From positions 62,001-126,000 of the forward strand of contig JAICSO010000004.1 in NCBI GenBank assembly GCA_025936825.1: DNA of 64,000 nt, read 5' to 3'. Shown one piece after another: positions 54,361 through 63,455 of this stretch; position 1 is the first letter of the stretch; every line of letters starts with the position of its first letter. This DNA comes from Terriglobales bacterium. Lineage in GTDB: Bacteria; Acidobacteriota; Terriglobia; Terriglobales; Acidobacteriaceae. Both the position numbers and the translations under genes were made by a program. Under the pieces are notes generated by a model. The model saw nothing but the letters and a program-made list of their open reading frames with translations, searched no databases and was not told the origin of the DNA.

Positions 54361-55803
54361 ATGGGCCTCTCCCATCTCGATCTCGCAATCATTGCCGCGT
54401 ATCTCGTCGGCATCACGCTGTTTGGTATTCGCTTCCGTAAAAAACAGCGCACGCTGCGCGACTACTTCCTTGCGGGACGCGACATCCCCTGGTGGGCGAT
54501 TTCGCTGTCGATTGTGGCGGCCGAAACCAGCACGCTGACCATCATCAGCATCCCCGGCCTTGCCTACAATACGAACCTGACGTTCCTGCAAGTCGTAATG
54601 GGATACGTTGTAGGGCGCATCCTCATCAGCTTTGTCCTGCTGCCGCACTATTTCAAGGGTGACCTCTACACCGCGTATGAATTAATCGAGAAGCGTTTCG
54701 GACCGAACCTGCGCACGTTGACCTCCGGACTTTTTTTGTTGACCCGCGCTGCCGCGGAAGGTGTCCGCGTGTACGCAGTGTCCATTGTCGTTTCGATAGC
54801 GCTCGGCACGGGTCAATTAACTTCAATCGCGATCATTACTGTGCTCACGCTGATTTATACGTTCGAAGGCGGCTTGGCGGCGGTGATCTGGACCGACGTC
54901 GTGCAGACCGCGATCTACGTGGGCGGAACGATCGTGGGAGTATTCACGCTTCTCCATTTCGTCCCAGGAGGTTGGGCACACATCCAGCAGATCGCCGCTG
55001 CCGGAGATAAATTCCAAGTCCTCGATTTCACTGCCACTTTCTGGAAGCCGTACACGTTCTGGGCAGGGCTCCTGGGCGGCTCTTTTTTTACGCTGGCGAG
55101 CCATGGCACCGATCAATTGATCGTGCAACGCCTGCTGGCGGCACGCGGCTACAAACAATCCGCGACAGCTCTGATTTCGAGCGGAGTTATCGTCCTGTTA
55201 CAGTTCGCGCTGTTCCTGACGGTTGGCGTGATGCTGTTCGCGTATTATCTTTCGCCGTCGAAAACCTTCGGCACTCCAGACCGGATCTATCCCACGTTCA
55301 TCGTCAGCCGCATGCCGCATGGGATTTCGGGTCTGCTGATCGCTGCCATTCTTGCCGCCGCCATGTCGAACCTCAGTGCGGCCCTGAACTCGCTTTCTTC
55401 CAGCACCATGCTCGATTTTTATTTCCGTCTTCGTCCGGAAACCGACGAGCATCGACGGCTGCGCATCTCGCGCGTGGCCACAGTGTTCTGGGCGTGTGTG
55501 CTGTTTGTGCTGGCAATACTTTGCCTGCACCGCATTCCGAGCGTGGTAGAAGTCGGACTGCAGATTGCTTCGATTGCGTACGGCGCGCTGCTGGGCGTGT
55601 TTTTGTTGGGCGTGCTCACCCGGAGGGCAACCGAATCCGGCGCCATGGTCGGAATGCTTTTGGGATTCTGTGCCGAGGTGTATCTGTGGCAGTTCACACA
55701 TGTGCCCTGGACGTGGTGGGTGATGATTGGGACCACGGTGACGTTTGTCGTCGGATATGCCATCAGCCGATTTGCTGGTGCACCCCGAATCCAGGAGCGA
55801 TGA
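54361..55803 (+). CDS. sodium:solute symporter (SSS family)
   Basis: 480 residues with about 13 helices. [53 protein letters not shown] and a helix 9 [20 protein letters not shown] (with SSSTMLDFY next) match the SSS/SGLT family. Substrates range from sugars to proline; the neighbouring exported RbsD-like and DUF1593 proteins favour a sugar or nucleoside product. The DUF1593 gene starts three bases after its stop. Confidence 0.87.
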   Translation: MGLSHLDLAIIAAYLVGITLFGIRFRKKQRTLRDYFLAGRDIPWWAISLSIVAAETSTLTIISIPGLAYNTNLTFLQVVMGYVVGRILISFVLLPHYFKGDLYTAYELIEKRFGPNLRTLTSGLFLLTRAAAEGVRVYAVSIVVSIALGTGQLTSIAIITVLTLIYTFEGGLAAVIWTDVVQTAIYVGGTIVGVFTLLHFVPGGWAHIQQIAAAGDKFQVLDFTATFWKPYTFWAGLLGGSFFTLASHGTDQLIVQRLLAARGYKQSATALISSGVIVLLQFALFLTVGVMLFAYYLSPSKTFGTPDRIYPTFIVSRMPHGISGLLIAAILAAAMSNLSAALNSLSSSTMLDFYFRLRPETDEHRRLRISRVATVFWACVLFVLAILCLHRIPSVVEVGLQIASIAYGALLGVFLLGVLTRRATESGAMVGMLLGFCAEVYLWQFTHVPWTWWVMIGTTVTFVVGYAISRFAGAPRIQER

Positions 55804-55805
55804 CC

Positions 55806-57338
55806 ATGCCTTCCCTGAATCTCTGCAATCCCTTTCTATGGCGGCCGGCTGCTGCTTTCTCTCTGGTGGTTGCGACATTTGCTGCTGTTAGTTCGGCACA
55901 AGCTCCTCCTGCAACTCACATCGACGACTTCACGGGCCATCCACGCGTTATCGTCATCAGCGACATTGGTAATGAGCCTGACGATCAGATGTCGCTGGTC
56001 CGATTCCTGATCTACTCGAATGAATTTGAAGTCGAGGCGCTGATTGCAAGCACGTCCACTTGGTAAAAGACCGCCACTCACCCCGAGACCATGCACAAGC
56101 TGATCGATGCGTACGGTGAGGTGCGTCCAAATCTGTTGCTACACGCGAAGGGATGGCCGACAGCCGAGTATTTGCATGTGCACGTGTTCAGCGGACAACC
56201 GGCATATGGCATGGCTGCAACCGGATCGGGCAAGATGTCCCCCGCTGCCGAGGCGATCATTCGTGCGGCTGATCGCGACGATCCTCGTCCCCTATGGATT
56301 ACGATTTGGGGAGGCGCGAATACGCTGGCTCAAGCGTTGCTCCACGTACGTGAGACTCGCACAGCAGAACAGCTCGACAAATTCGTCAACAAATTGCGCG
56401 TGTATTCCATCTTGGATCAGGACGACGCCGGGCCATGGATCCGCCGCGAGTTTCTTCGTCTCTTCTACATCGTCCGTCCTTCCGCTCCGAACGGCGAAGA
56501 GTACGCGTATGCGACGTGGACCGGCATCAGCGGTGACATTTACTACCGCAACTGTCCTGGCGCAGAGGGCACGACCGTGACCAATGAATGGCTGGATGTC
56601 AACGTTCGCAGCAAGGGCCAGCTCGGCAAGATGTATCCGAAGTTCATGTTCATCATGGAAGGCGACACGCCGTCCTTTCTTGGGCTGATCGACAATGGCC
56701 TGAATGCTTATCGCAGACCCGATTGGGGAGGCTGGGGTGGGCGCTATGTTTATCGCCAGCCCTACGGGGAAACTCATCCCATCTGGAGCCAAGGCGGCGA
56801 CGAGTTCTTCCGTACCAAGGCCTCGCAAGACACTGTCACCGGTGTCGATGGCAAGCGGTACACGTCAGATCAGGCAACCATCTGGCGCTGGCGCGAAGCG
56901 TATCAGAACGACTTCGCCGCGCGCATGGACTGGACGGTCAAAGATTTTGCCCATGCAAATCACAATCCAGTGCTGGAAGTGAATGGCCAATCCGGAACTG
57001 CGCCGATCTACATCGATGCCCAGGTCGGCAGACCGATCGTTTTGGATGCGAGTCACAGCAAAGATCTTGATGGCAACAAGCTGCGTTATTCGTGGTTTGT
57101 TTATCCGGAGGCAGGGGGAACAGACACGAACCTTTCTGACGTGAAGATCGAGGATTCGGACACCGCAAAAGCTACTGTCACCGCGGCTGCAGTTTGTCGC
57201 GCGCCATGGCTGCCGGGTTTAGTGCCGTGCAGAGGGGATGGCGTCGCGCACGTGATTCTTGCGGTGACGGACGATGGCACGCCGCAGTTAACGTCGTATC
57301 GACGCATCATTTTGAGAGTCCACCCGACGGAGCACTGA
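55806..57338 (+). pseudogene. DUF1593 nucleoside-hydrolase-like exported protein interrupted by an in-frame TAA
   Basis: Two open segments in one frame, 55806-56066 and 56091-57338, are separated only by a TAA at 56064-56066; 511 codons in total. The first part has a signal peptide and the motif [20 protein letters not shown], the DxGxxxDD-type metal site of the nucleoside-hydrolase-like DUF1593 family. After the TAA the sequence resumes mid-domain (KTATHPETMHKLIDAYGEVR, then LWITIWGGANTLAQALLHVR). A C-terminal immunoglobulin-like region follows. One base change would restore the frame, so this is a recent nonsense mutation, a sequencing error or readthrough. Family function is probably carbohydrate or nucleoside hydrolysis. 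Confidence 0.82.
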
Positions 57339-57380
57339 TTTTTAAAGAGCAGGAACCAACAAATCGATTCTCACTCCAGC

Positions 57381-57422
57381 CCGTAGGGCGGCACATAATT
57401 AGCCCAGCACGTCAGTGCTGGG
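57381..57422 (-). repeat. two-hairpin palindromic repeat, copy C (inverted)
   Basis: Read on the minus strand: stem CCCAGCAC-TGAC-GTGCTGGG, linker CTAATTATGTGCC, second stem GCCC-TAC-GGGC. The first 30 bp are identical to copy B in the opposite orientation. Confidence 0.75.
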
Positions 57423-57631
57423 AAGGCGTGAACACAGATCGGAGTCCATTCAAGGACGGCACCACGCCGCCCCAGAACCCCCTCGAATTTGTGCGGTATT
57501 CCAGCCTCATCCAATATTTGCGACATAACGACAATCCATTGCCGTGAGATCAGCGTTCCTAGGCGACGACTTTTTGTGCATTTGGATTCGCGCGCCGTCC
57601 CTTCGGGACTTACTCTCATTTTTTCTGCTTT

Positions 57632-57685
57632 CCCAGCACTGACGTGCTGGGCTAATTATGTTCCGTCGCTTCGCGACCGGACTCA
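57632..57685 (+). repeat. two-hairpin palindromic repeat, copy B
   Basis: Stem CCCAGCAC-TGAC-GTGCTGGG, linker CTAATTATGTTCC, second stem GTCGC-TTC-GCGAC. Its second stem differs from copies A and C but is fully paired. Confidence 0.75.
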
Positions 57686-57741
57686 TTACGTGATATCCGC
57701 GTCGGGTATTCTGCGTGATCCGGACATATGCCGGTTCAAAA

Positions 57742-57774
57742 AACAAGCCCAGAGCATTAAGCTCTGGGCTTGTT
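57742..57774 (-). terminator. rho-independent terminator of yebC
   Basis: 14-bp stem AACAAGCCCAGAGC / GCTCTGGGCTTGTT with a 5-base loop. The minus strand continues into TTTTTT, 15 bp past the yebC stop. Confidence 0.9.
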
Positions 57775-57788
57775 CAATCCCTGCCACG

Positions 57789-58541
57789 CTATCCCGCTAC
57801 TTCCTCGAGCAACTTCTCATCGATATCAAAATTTGAGTGCACGTTCTGCACGTCGTCGTGATCTTCCAGTGCTTCCATAAGACGAATCATCGTCGAGGCC
57901 TGCTGGCCTTCGAGCTTAATGAAAGTATCAGGAATCATGCTCACACTAGCCGAAGCGGGTTCTATGCCAGCCTTCTTTAAGGCCTCGACCATCCCTTCAT
58001 AGGCGGAGGGAGCGGTCAAGATTTCCCAGTTCTCGCCGTCATCAATCGGCTCATCCTCGCCGTTGTTCTCGATGATGATATTCATCAGATCGTCTGCCGT
58101 TGCGGCTGACTTTGGGATGATGATGTCGCCCTTCTTGCGAAACATGTAAGCGACGGCACCAGCGGAGGCCATGTTTCCGCCGTTTTTGCCGAACACGTGC
58201 CGGATTTCGCTGACAGTACGGTTGCGGTTGTCGGTATTGATATCCAGCAAAATGGCGACGCCACCTGGGCCATAGCCCTCCAGTTGAAATTCTTCGTAGA
58301 CAGCGCCCGGCAACTCGCCCGTACCGCGCTGGATGGCGCGCTTGATGTTGTCGGCGGGCATGTTCTCGCTTTTGGCCGCAAGGATAGCGGTGCGCAGTCG
58401 TGGGTTGGAGTCGGGATCTCCGCCGCCGTTCTTGGCAGCAATACTGATTTCTTTGATAAGGCGGGTAAAAATCTTGCCGCGCTTCGCGTCCAGCGCGCCC
58501 TTTTTGTGCTTGATTGTGGCCCATTTTGAATGGCCAGACAT
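57789..58541 (-). CDS. YebC/PmpR-family protein
   Basis: 250 residues, typical length. [60 protein letters not shown] and [20 protein letters not shown] are the family's hallmark sequences. Members bind DNA as regulators, and some are translation factors that relieve ribosome stalling at polyproline; sequence does not separate the two. Standalone gene with its own terminator. Confidence 0.93.
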   Translation of the reverse strand: MSGHSKWATIKHKKGALDAKRGKIFTRLIKEISIAAKNGGGDPDSNPRLRTAILAAKSENMPADNIKRAIQRGTGELPGAVYEEFQLEGYGPGGVAILLDINTDNRNRTVSEIRHVFGKNGGNMASAGAVAYMFRKKGDIIIPKSAATADDLMNIIIENNGEDEPIDDGENWEILTAPSAYEGMVEALKKAGIEPASASVSMIPDTFIKLEGQQASTMIRLMEALEDHDDVQNVHSNFDIDEKLLEEVAG

Positions 58542-59004
58542 GGTTATACCCTCGCCTTCGTTGAACTTGTGTGAGCCGGGTTGCCGGCAAAATTGCGTTG
58601 ATTCGGGATCAGGGATCGCCCGTAGGAGACGGCCATGGCACGCCTCGCTTGCCTTGGAAACGAGCAGGCGAACCCAAATTATAGCATGGGCTTAGGGCCG
58701 GTCCGCCCTGGAAGCAGGTATGTGTATGTGAGTAGTGTGAAAGTAGAGGACGCGAGCTCTCTGCAGAGCCGCCGTACCTCGGGTTCGCTGCACCGCACCT
58801 AGCATGGTGCACTCCGACTTCAACGTCCATGTGTGCTGGACTCCGACACTCAGAAACGCTAAAACCCGCGAGTAGAGTTTTTTCAAATTGTTAACAAATC
58901 CGGCCCTTTTCACAGGCTGCGCAGGTCTATAATCCCGCATCTGTAAAGAGCTGCACGGACCGGCAAGTGCCGGCTTCGCACCTTCAAGGTAATCTCCCAG
59001 CGCC
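58542..59004. other. gene-free gap upstream of exported protein
   Basis: 463 bp with no convincing ORF. A promoter candidate is at 58928; CGGCAAGTGCCGG-type small hairpin at about 58960. Otherwise I see nothing in it. Confidence 0.5.
58928..58933 (+). promoter_or_regulatory. candidate -10 box TATAAT
   Basis: Consensus TATAAT 72 bp upstream of the start at 59005. The -35 region (TTTCAC/CCTTTT) is weak, so it is only a candidate. Confidence 0.4.
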
Positions 59005-59508
59005 ATGAAAGTCAGGCAGATCTCGTTGATTGGTTGTTTGTTGTTGGCCGGAGTTCCCATGCTTCCGGCCCAGGTGCATTGGTCTGCGCCGCGTAAGGAG
59101 CCCATTGAGGTGCGTCTTATCGCGCTGGAGGTTGCGTATCCGCGCACATCGTTTTTTGCCAATGACGAAGTGTTTGTCGCTGAGCAGGAACTCGCGAAAA
59201 ACGAATCGCGGTTCGTGAAGCTGGTGTACGACTTCCTTCCTTATCAGAATCCGCTGTCTTCGTTTGGGCTGAGCTACTCGCTGGTGCATCACGTGCAGGC
59301 GGTTCGGGATTCGACCTGCGACGAAAATCTGTGGGAAGTGCGCGAGCTTCAGCACGAATCCGGCGCGGCGGCCACCCAGTTCAAGTACGCGCCTGATTCT
59401 CCTATTGGTGACTTGAATCGTCGTCAGGCCCACCTGCGCTGCTATCGGGTGACGTCGGAAGACTACGAGAAGGCGTCCAGGCAGCCGACCAACGAAGTGC
59501 CATATTGA
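59005..59508 (+). CDS. hypothetical exported protein
   Basis: 167 residues with a signal peptide (MKVRQISLIGCLLLAGVPML) ending near PAQ. Mature part IEVRLIALEVAYPRTSFFAN, ESRFVKLVYDFLPYQNPLSS and a closing CYRVTSEDYEKASRQ are beta-rich and cysteine-bearing but match no family that I recognise. Probably periplasmic. Confidence 0.65.
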   Translation: MKVRQISLIGCLLLAGVPMLPAQVHWSAPRKEPIEVRLIALEVAYPRTSFFANDEVFVAEQELAKNESRFVKLVYDFLPYQNPLSSFGLSYSLVHHVQAVRDSTCDENLWEVRELQHESGAAATQFKYAPDSPIGDLNRRQAHLRCYRVTSEDYEKASRQPTNEVPY

Positions 59509-59564
59509 ACCTGCGTTGTAGTGGCAACCTGCCATCCGACTGACGAACACTGTACGATTGACAT

Positions 59565-59735
59565 GTGAGTAGCTGGAGATTATTGGCTCTGGTTTGCGCC
59601 ATGTTTCTAATGAGCGCATGCAATAAGACTGAGCTCTCGGGCACGTGTGCTCCCATCAGCAGCGCCACGCGCGTGGAGGTGCGGGGCGGGAATTCCTATT
59701 ACGTAATTATTCGTGCCGCCACCTTTAGCCACTGA
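59565..59735 (+). CDS. small lipoprotein
   Basis: 56 residues from GTG 59565. Hydrophobic leader then lipobox LMSAC (Cys18), so Cys would be lipidated, followed by a 38-residue tail (SGTCAPISSATRVEVRGG). No SD is clear and the start is uncertain. I recognise no family. Confidence 0.45.
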   Translation: MSSWRLLALVCAMFLMSACNKTELSGTCAPISSATRVEVRGGNSYYVIIRAATFSH

Positions 59736-59825
59736 TCGTTATGGCCACGATAATTCTCGAAATCAGCCGCGGGGCACCTCGTTCGCTCTTCTCCCAAAAT
59801 ATCCGGGAAGGACTACAATTTGCTC

Positions 59826-60047
59826 ATGCGTCCCCAGATCACCTTTCGCATGAAAGGCACGACCGGGCTGTTGGTAGCTGCTGTGATTATTGTGGCCCTG
59901 CTGATCTGGTTTCCGGGATATTGGTTGTTTTTCGCCGTCAGCGTAGGCCTGGGCGTAGTGATTGCACTCATGCTGTTTCTGCGCAACAAGTACTTCCCCG
60001 TTTCCGATAAGGACGTCGAGAACAAGCACCCGCTCGGGCTGGAGTAG
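59826..60047 (+). CDS. small two-helix membrane protein
   Basis: 73 residues from ATG 59826 with GGGAAGGA upstream. Hydrophobic segments GLLVAAVIIVALLIWFPGYW and FFAVSVGLGVVIALMLFL are followed by a short polar tail. No family recognised. Confidence 0.6.
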   Translation: MRPQITFRMKGTTGLLVAAVIIVALLIWFPGYWLFFAVSVGLGVVIALMLFLRNKYFPVSDKDVENKHPLGLE

Positions 60048-60141
60048 AAGGTCCATGGAACTTGCGGGCAAGGCGCCTGTGCCACGCGGGGCGCCACACA
60101 ACCCCACTTGCAACTTCTTTGCAGAAAATCGAAACTGAGTT

Positions 60142-60732
60142 GTGCGCGTCCTTTCACGATTCCTATGTGCCGCAACCGGGGTTAATCAATTCCCCGCATC
60201 AGCCCTGCCTGAAGTTGCATTTCTCGGACGGTCCAACGTCGGAAAATCGAGCGTCATTAACTCGCTGCTAGGAACAAAAATCGCGAAGACCAGTTCCACG
60301 CCCGGGCGCACGCGATCGATCAATTTCTTCGAAGTCCGATGGCCTGGAAAGCCGCAACCAGAGCTGGTTTTCGCCGACCTGCCCGGATATGGGTATGCCA
60401 AGGTGCCGAAGGAAGTCGCCGCCAGTTGGTCGGCATTCATTGAGCCTTACCTGAAGGAACGGAAGACCCTCGCACTGTGCCTCGCACTGGTCGATTTGAA
60501 TGTTCCTCCGCAGGAAAACGACAAGCAACTGCTGGAATTTCTGGACGGGGCTGGACGCAAAGCCCTGATTGTAGGAACGAAGGCAGACAAGCTTTCTGGC
60601 AACACTCTGCGTCGGGCGTTGGAGAACTTCTCGCACGCCGCTCCGCATGCCCGCGTACTCCCATTCTCTGCGCGCACGGGGCACGGACGAGACGAATTGT
60701 GGCAGGAAATACGGGCGGCGATAAGAGAGTGA
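60142..60732 (+). CDS. engB: ribosome biogenesis GTPase YsxC/EngB
   Basis: 196 residues from GTG 60142. G1 FLGRSNVGKSSVINSLLG, the switch TSSTPGRTRSINFFEV, G3 LPGYGYAKVPKEV and G4 GTKADKLS define EngB, needed for 50S subunit assembly. The frame is intact to a C-terminal RAAIRE. Confidence 0.93.
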   Translation: MRVLSRFLCAATGVNQFPASALPEVAFLGRSNVGKSSVINSLLGTKIAKTSSTPGRTRSINFFEVRWPGKPQPELVFADLPGYGYAKVPKEVAASWSAFIEPYLKERKTLALCLALVDLNVPPQENDKQLLEFLDGAGRKALIVGTKADKLSGNTLRRALENFSHAAPHARVLPFSARTGHGRDELWQEIRAAIRE

Positions 60733-60795
60733 GTGTTGCGCGATTTCGGCAGCGCACGGCTTGCGGCAGTGCCGCAAGATCCTTCTCGTCAGATG

Positions 60796-60828
60796 GGCCG
60801 GAGGATTCGCAAGCCGAATCCTCCGGCC
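60796..60828. repeat. hairpin downstream of engB
   Basis: Perfect 14-bp stem GGCCGGAGGATTCG / CGAATCCTCCGGCC with a 5-base loop. No T-run follows, so it is more REP-like than a rho-independent terminator. A smaller palindrome CTTGCGGCA-G-TGCCGCAAG precedes it. Confidence 0.65.
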
Positions 60829-60931
60829 GAATCAACTCTGGAGCATCGCCGTCGATGGCTGAAGCCATGTCCTCCCAAAGTCATCCGCAGTTTTGGTTTA
60901 TCCTAATTGGTCGATTTGAGAACGGAAGCTA

Positions 60932-61681
60932 ATGGCTGACAAGAAGGTCCTTTTCAAAATCCGGCGCCAGGGCACACCGAATGAGAAGTCGCGCTGGGAA
61001 GAGTTCGAACTGGCGTGGCATCCGGGCATGAACGTGATTTCCAGCATGATGGAAATCGCACGAAACCCGGTGACGCGCGATGGCAAGCCGACCACGCCGA
61101 TCACCTACGACTCCAATTGCCTGGAAGAAGTTTGCGGATCTTGCGCCATGCTGATTAATGGCAAAGCTCGGATGGCCTGCTCGGCATTGATCGACAACCT
61201 GGACCAGCCGATTCGGCTGGAACCGCTTTCGAAGTTTCCTGTCATTCGTGATCTTGCGGTGGACCGCAGCGTCCTGTTCGAGAACCTGAAGCGGGTGAAG
61301 GCATGGGTGCCGGTCGACGGCACCTACGACCTCGGCTCGGGACCACGGGTAACCATGCAAGAGCAGGAAGAGGCGTATCCTCTTTCTCGCTGCATTTCGT
61401 GCTGTTGCTGCATGGAGGTCTGCCCACAGTTCAACGAGCACACCGGATTCGTGGGCGCCGCGACGATTTCCCAGGTACGACTGTTCAACACGCATCCGAC
61501 TGGCGCGGCGTTGAAGCGCGAACGGCTTGCTGCACTGATGGGGGACGGTGGAATCCAGGAATGCGGGTATGCACAGAACTGCGTGGAAGCTTGCCCCAAG
61601 GATATCCCACTCACCCGATCAATCTCCGAGGTCGGCGGGGCAGTGATGAAGCAGGCGCTTGGGGACCTGTTTCGGCGATAA
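60932..61681 (+). CDS. sdhB: succinate dehydrogenase/fumarate reductase iron-sulfur subunit
   Basis: 249 residues. [2Fe-2S] motif SNCLEEVCGSCAMLINGKAR, [4Fe-4S] CISCCCCMEVCPQFN and the [3Fe-4S]-type CGYAQNCVEACPKDIPLT are all present, in the usual order. It carries electrons from the flavoprotein SdhA to the membrane anchor. sdhA and sdhC are not adjacent: engB lies upstream and a repeat tract follows. Confidence 0.93.
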   Translation: MADKKVLFKIRRQGTPNEKSRWEEFELAWHPGMNVISSMMEIARNPVTRDGKPTTPITYDSNCLEEVCGSCAMLINGKARMACSALIDNLDQPIRLEPLSKFPVIRDLAVDRSVLFENLKRVKAWVPVDGTYDLGSGPRVTMQEQEEAYPLSRCISCCCCMEVCPQFNEHTGFVGAATISQVRLFNTHPTGAALKRERLAALMGDGGIQECGYAQNCVEACPKDIPLTRSISEVGGAVMKQALGDLFRR

Positions 61682-62669
61682 CTCAAGATTTCACCGCAGA
61701 GAAAAACAACTTCTCTTCCGCGGATTCACACGGATCAACGCGGATCAAGAACAGAACCCGACGACACTCGGTTGGCGGAATTCCCCTACGCGATCGCGTT
61801 GTGCTCAGCAGCGAAGGTACGACCAAAAAAATCAATCGCGGAGATCGCAGAGTTCGCAGAGAAAGGCAACTTCTTCGCCGAGGATTCGCACGGGTCAACG
61901 CGGATCAAGAACAGAACCCGACGACACTCGGTTGGCGAATTCCTCTCCGCGATCGCGTTGTGCTCAGCAGCGAAGGCGCGACCAAAAAAATCAACCGCGG
62001 AGATCGCTGAGTTCGCAGAGAAAGGCAACTTTTCTTCCGCGGATTCCCACGGATCAACGCGGATCAAGAACAGAACCCGACGACACTCGGTTGGCGAATT
62101 CCTCTCCGCGATAGCGTTGTAGTCAGCAGCGAAGGTACTACCGAAAAAACATCGCTGGCTTCGCAGAGAAAAAGCACCTTCTGTTCCGCGGATCACACGG
62201 ATCTACGCGGATCGAAAAGCAGCTTTGGCGGCGATAATGTAGAAAGCTTTACAGCCGAGTGCGGCGAGAAGCCTCAGATATTTTTGGGTCTTCTTCTCTG
62301 CGTTATCGGCGTGCTCTGCCGTTCAAGGTTTTCCGCGTTTCGCAGATCATGACCGTTGCCCTTGCCGTTTTTCGTAACTATGACCGAACAAGTTTGCCGT
62401 TTTTTGACCTTGGCAATCCAGTCACCGCGAACAAGCCTCGTACACCCTCCGTCGTTCGTACTGATTCCAAAGCAGATGTAGAGTGGCAGCTTTGTAGCTG
62501 GATGCGGCATCTCAGATGCAAGTAAATAGAACGTCGGAAGTTGCAGTAACCGGCGGTAACCAGCAGGCGGTCATTTTCGGGAATCCGGAAGTAACCGAAA
62601 AAAAAGCACTTTTGAGCTTGGATTTTTAAGCTCTTCGCTTACAATAACCTCCTGCTGTGTAGAACAAAA
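61682..62669. other. gene-free gap dominated by tandem repeat
   Basis: Almost 1 kb without a convincing gene. It holds the 159-bp tandem repeat (61696-62215) and, at about 62282-62350, CTTCTCTGCGTTATC and TGCTCTGCCGTTC, an inverted-word counterpart of the CGCAGAGTT words in the tandem repeat. Confidence 0.6.
61696..62215. repeat. tandem repeat of about 159 bp, 3.3 copies
   Basis: Copies begin with GCAGAGAAA at 61696, 61856, 62015 and (partial) 62163. Each contains CGCGGATCAAGAACAG, then ACCCGACGACACTCGG and a run of A's after GACC. Within each unit, 9-bp words such as GCAGAGTTC/GCAGAGAAA recur. Confidence 0.85.
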
Positions 62670-63407
62670 ATGCCAATGCGGAAGAATGCGACACTCGTAA
62701 TTTTCATTCTGGCCATCACCTGCTTCCAGGCATTCGCTGTGCGCCCACTGGTCACCCCGCGCTATCACCGCATTCATCGTTTTCGCCGCGTCCGCTGGAA
62801 TCCCGTATTCAGGCCTTCGCATGAGAGTTTGCTATTGCAGAACGCCGAGATTGATCGGCTGAATTTGCCGCGCATTCGTGACGACAAGCAGCTTGAGGCT
62901 CTGAAGGCGAGCGGCGATCTGGTTCCGATCATTCCGACTGAGGCCCTGCGCATCCAGCCATCTCTCGATCCCAATCGCCGTTATTGCCGGCAGTGGACGA
63001 TGGATTTCCTGACCGACATCAGCCAGGCATACTACAAAGAATTTGGCGATCAGATCCAGGTGAACTCGGCCGTGCGGACTGTGCTCGTGCAGAAGAAACT
63101 GCGCCGGCATAATCGCAACGCAGCGCCCGAGAGCGGCGAGACAGCTTCGTCGCATCTGGCCGGACTTACAGTTGATCTACAACGCCGAGGCCTGACCAAG
63201 GCACAGATCAAGTGGATTCAGGATTACATGCGTCCTCTGAAGGATATGGGCCTGATCGAACCGGAAGAAGAGCGCCGCCACTGGTGCTTCCACATCATGG
63301 TTGGCGGAGCTTACGACCAGTACCGCGCCACCAAGATGCTTGCTGAAAAACAGGACTCCTCGAAAGCACTCCTCGAGATCACCGCTTTGGCAGTGCCGGT
63401 GCAGTAG
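62670..63407 (+). CDS. exported DUF5715-like, M15-type peptidase-related protein
   Basis: 245 residues with a signal peptide (MPMRKNATLVIFILAITCFQ). SAVRTVLVQKKLRRHNRNAA, then ETASSHLAGLTVDLQRRGLT and ERRHWCFHIMVGG, give an S-H-x6-D ... H arrangement like the zinc ligands of M15/VanY D,D-carboxypeptidases. This layout matches the DUF5715 family by eye. It may trim peptidoglycan in the periplasm; catalytic competence is not shown. Confidence 0.68.
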   Translation: MPMRKNATLVIFILAITCFQAFAVRPLVTPRYHRIHRFRRVRWNPVFRPSHESLLLQNAEIDRLNLPRIRDDKQLEALKASGDLVPIIPTEALRIQPSLDPNRRYCRQWTMDFLTDISQAYYKEFGDQIQVNSAVRTVLVQKKLRRHNRNAAPESGETASSHLAGLTVDLQRRGLTKAQIKWIQDYMRPLKDMGLIEPEEERRHWCFHIMVGGAYDQYRATKMLAEKQDSSKALLEITALAVPVQ

Positions 63408-63455
63408 TCCCAACCTTTCTCTCGATTCCAACTTTTGCCTTAAGAGTGCTGGCCG

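Larger units (their letters stand above)
57339..57788. other. gene-free gap with facing palindromic repeats and a terminator
   Basis: 450 bp holding the copy C and copy B repeats and, at 57742-57774, the yebC terminator. The inner 209 bp between the repeats is not obviously coding. Confidence 0.6.

Noticed and set aside
58542-59004. tRNA or small RNA gene
   Set aside because: No cloverleaf or T-loop consensus; only a possible promoter and weak hairpins.
61303-62010. Open frame running from sdhB into the tandem repeat
   Set aside because: Out of frame with sdhB and made of repeat sequence without stops; no protein features.
61696-62215. CRISPR array
   Set aside because: Units are about 159 bp with no short direct repeat plus unique spacer pattern, and no cas genes are present.
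62259-62525. 88-codon ORF after the tandem repeat
   Set aside because: No SD, no recognisable segments, and it begins in repeat-like DNA.
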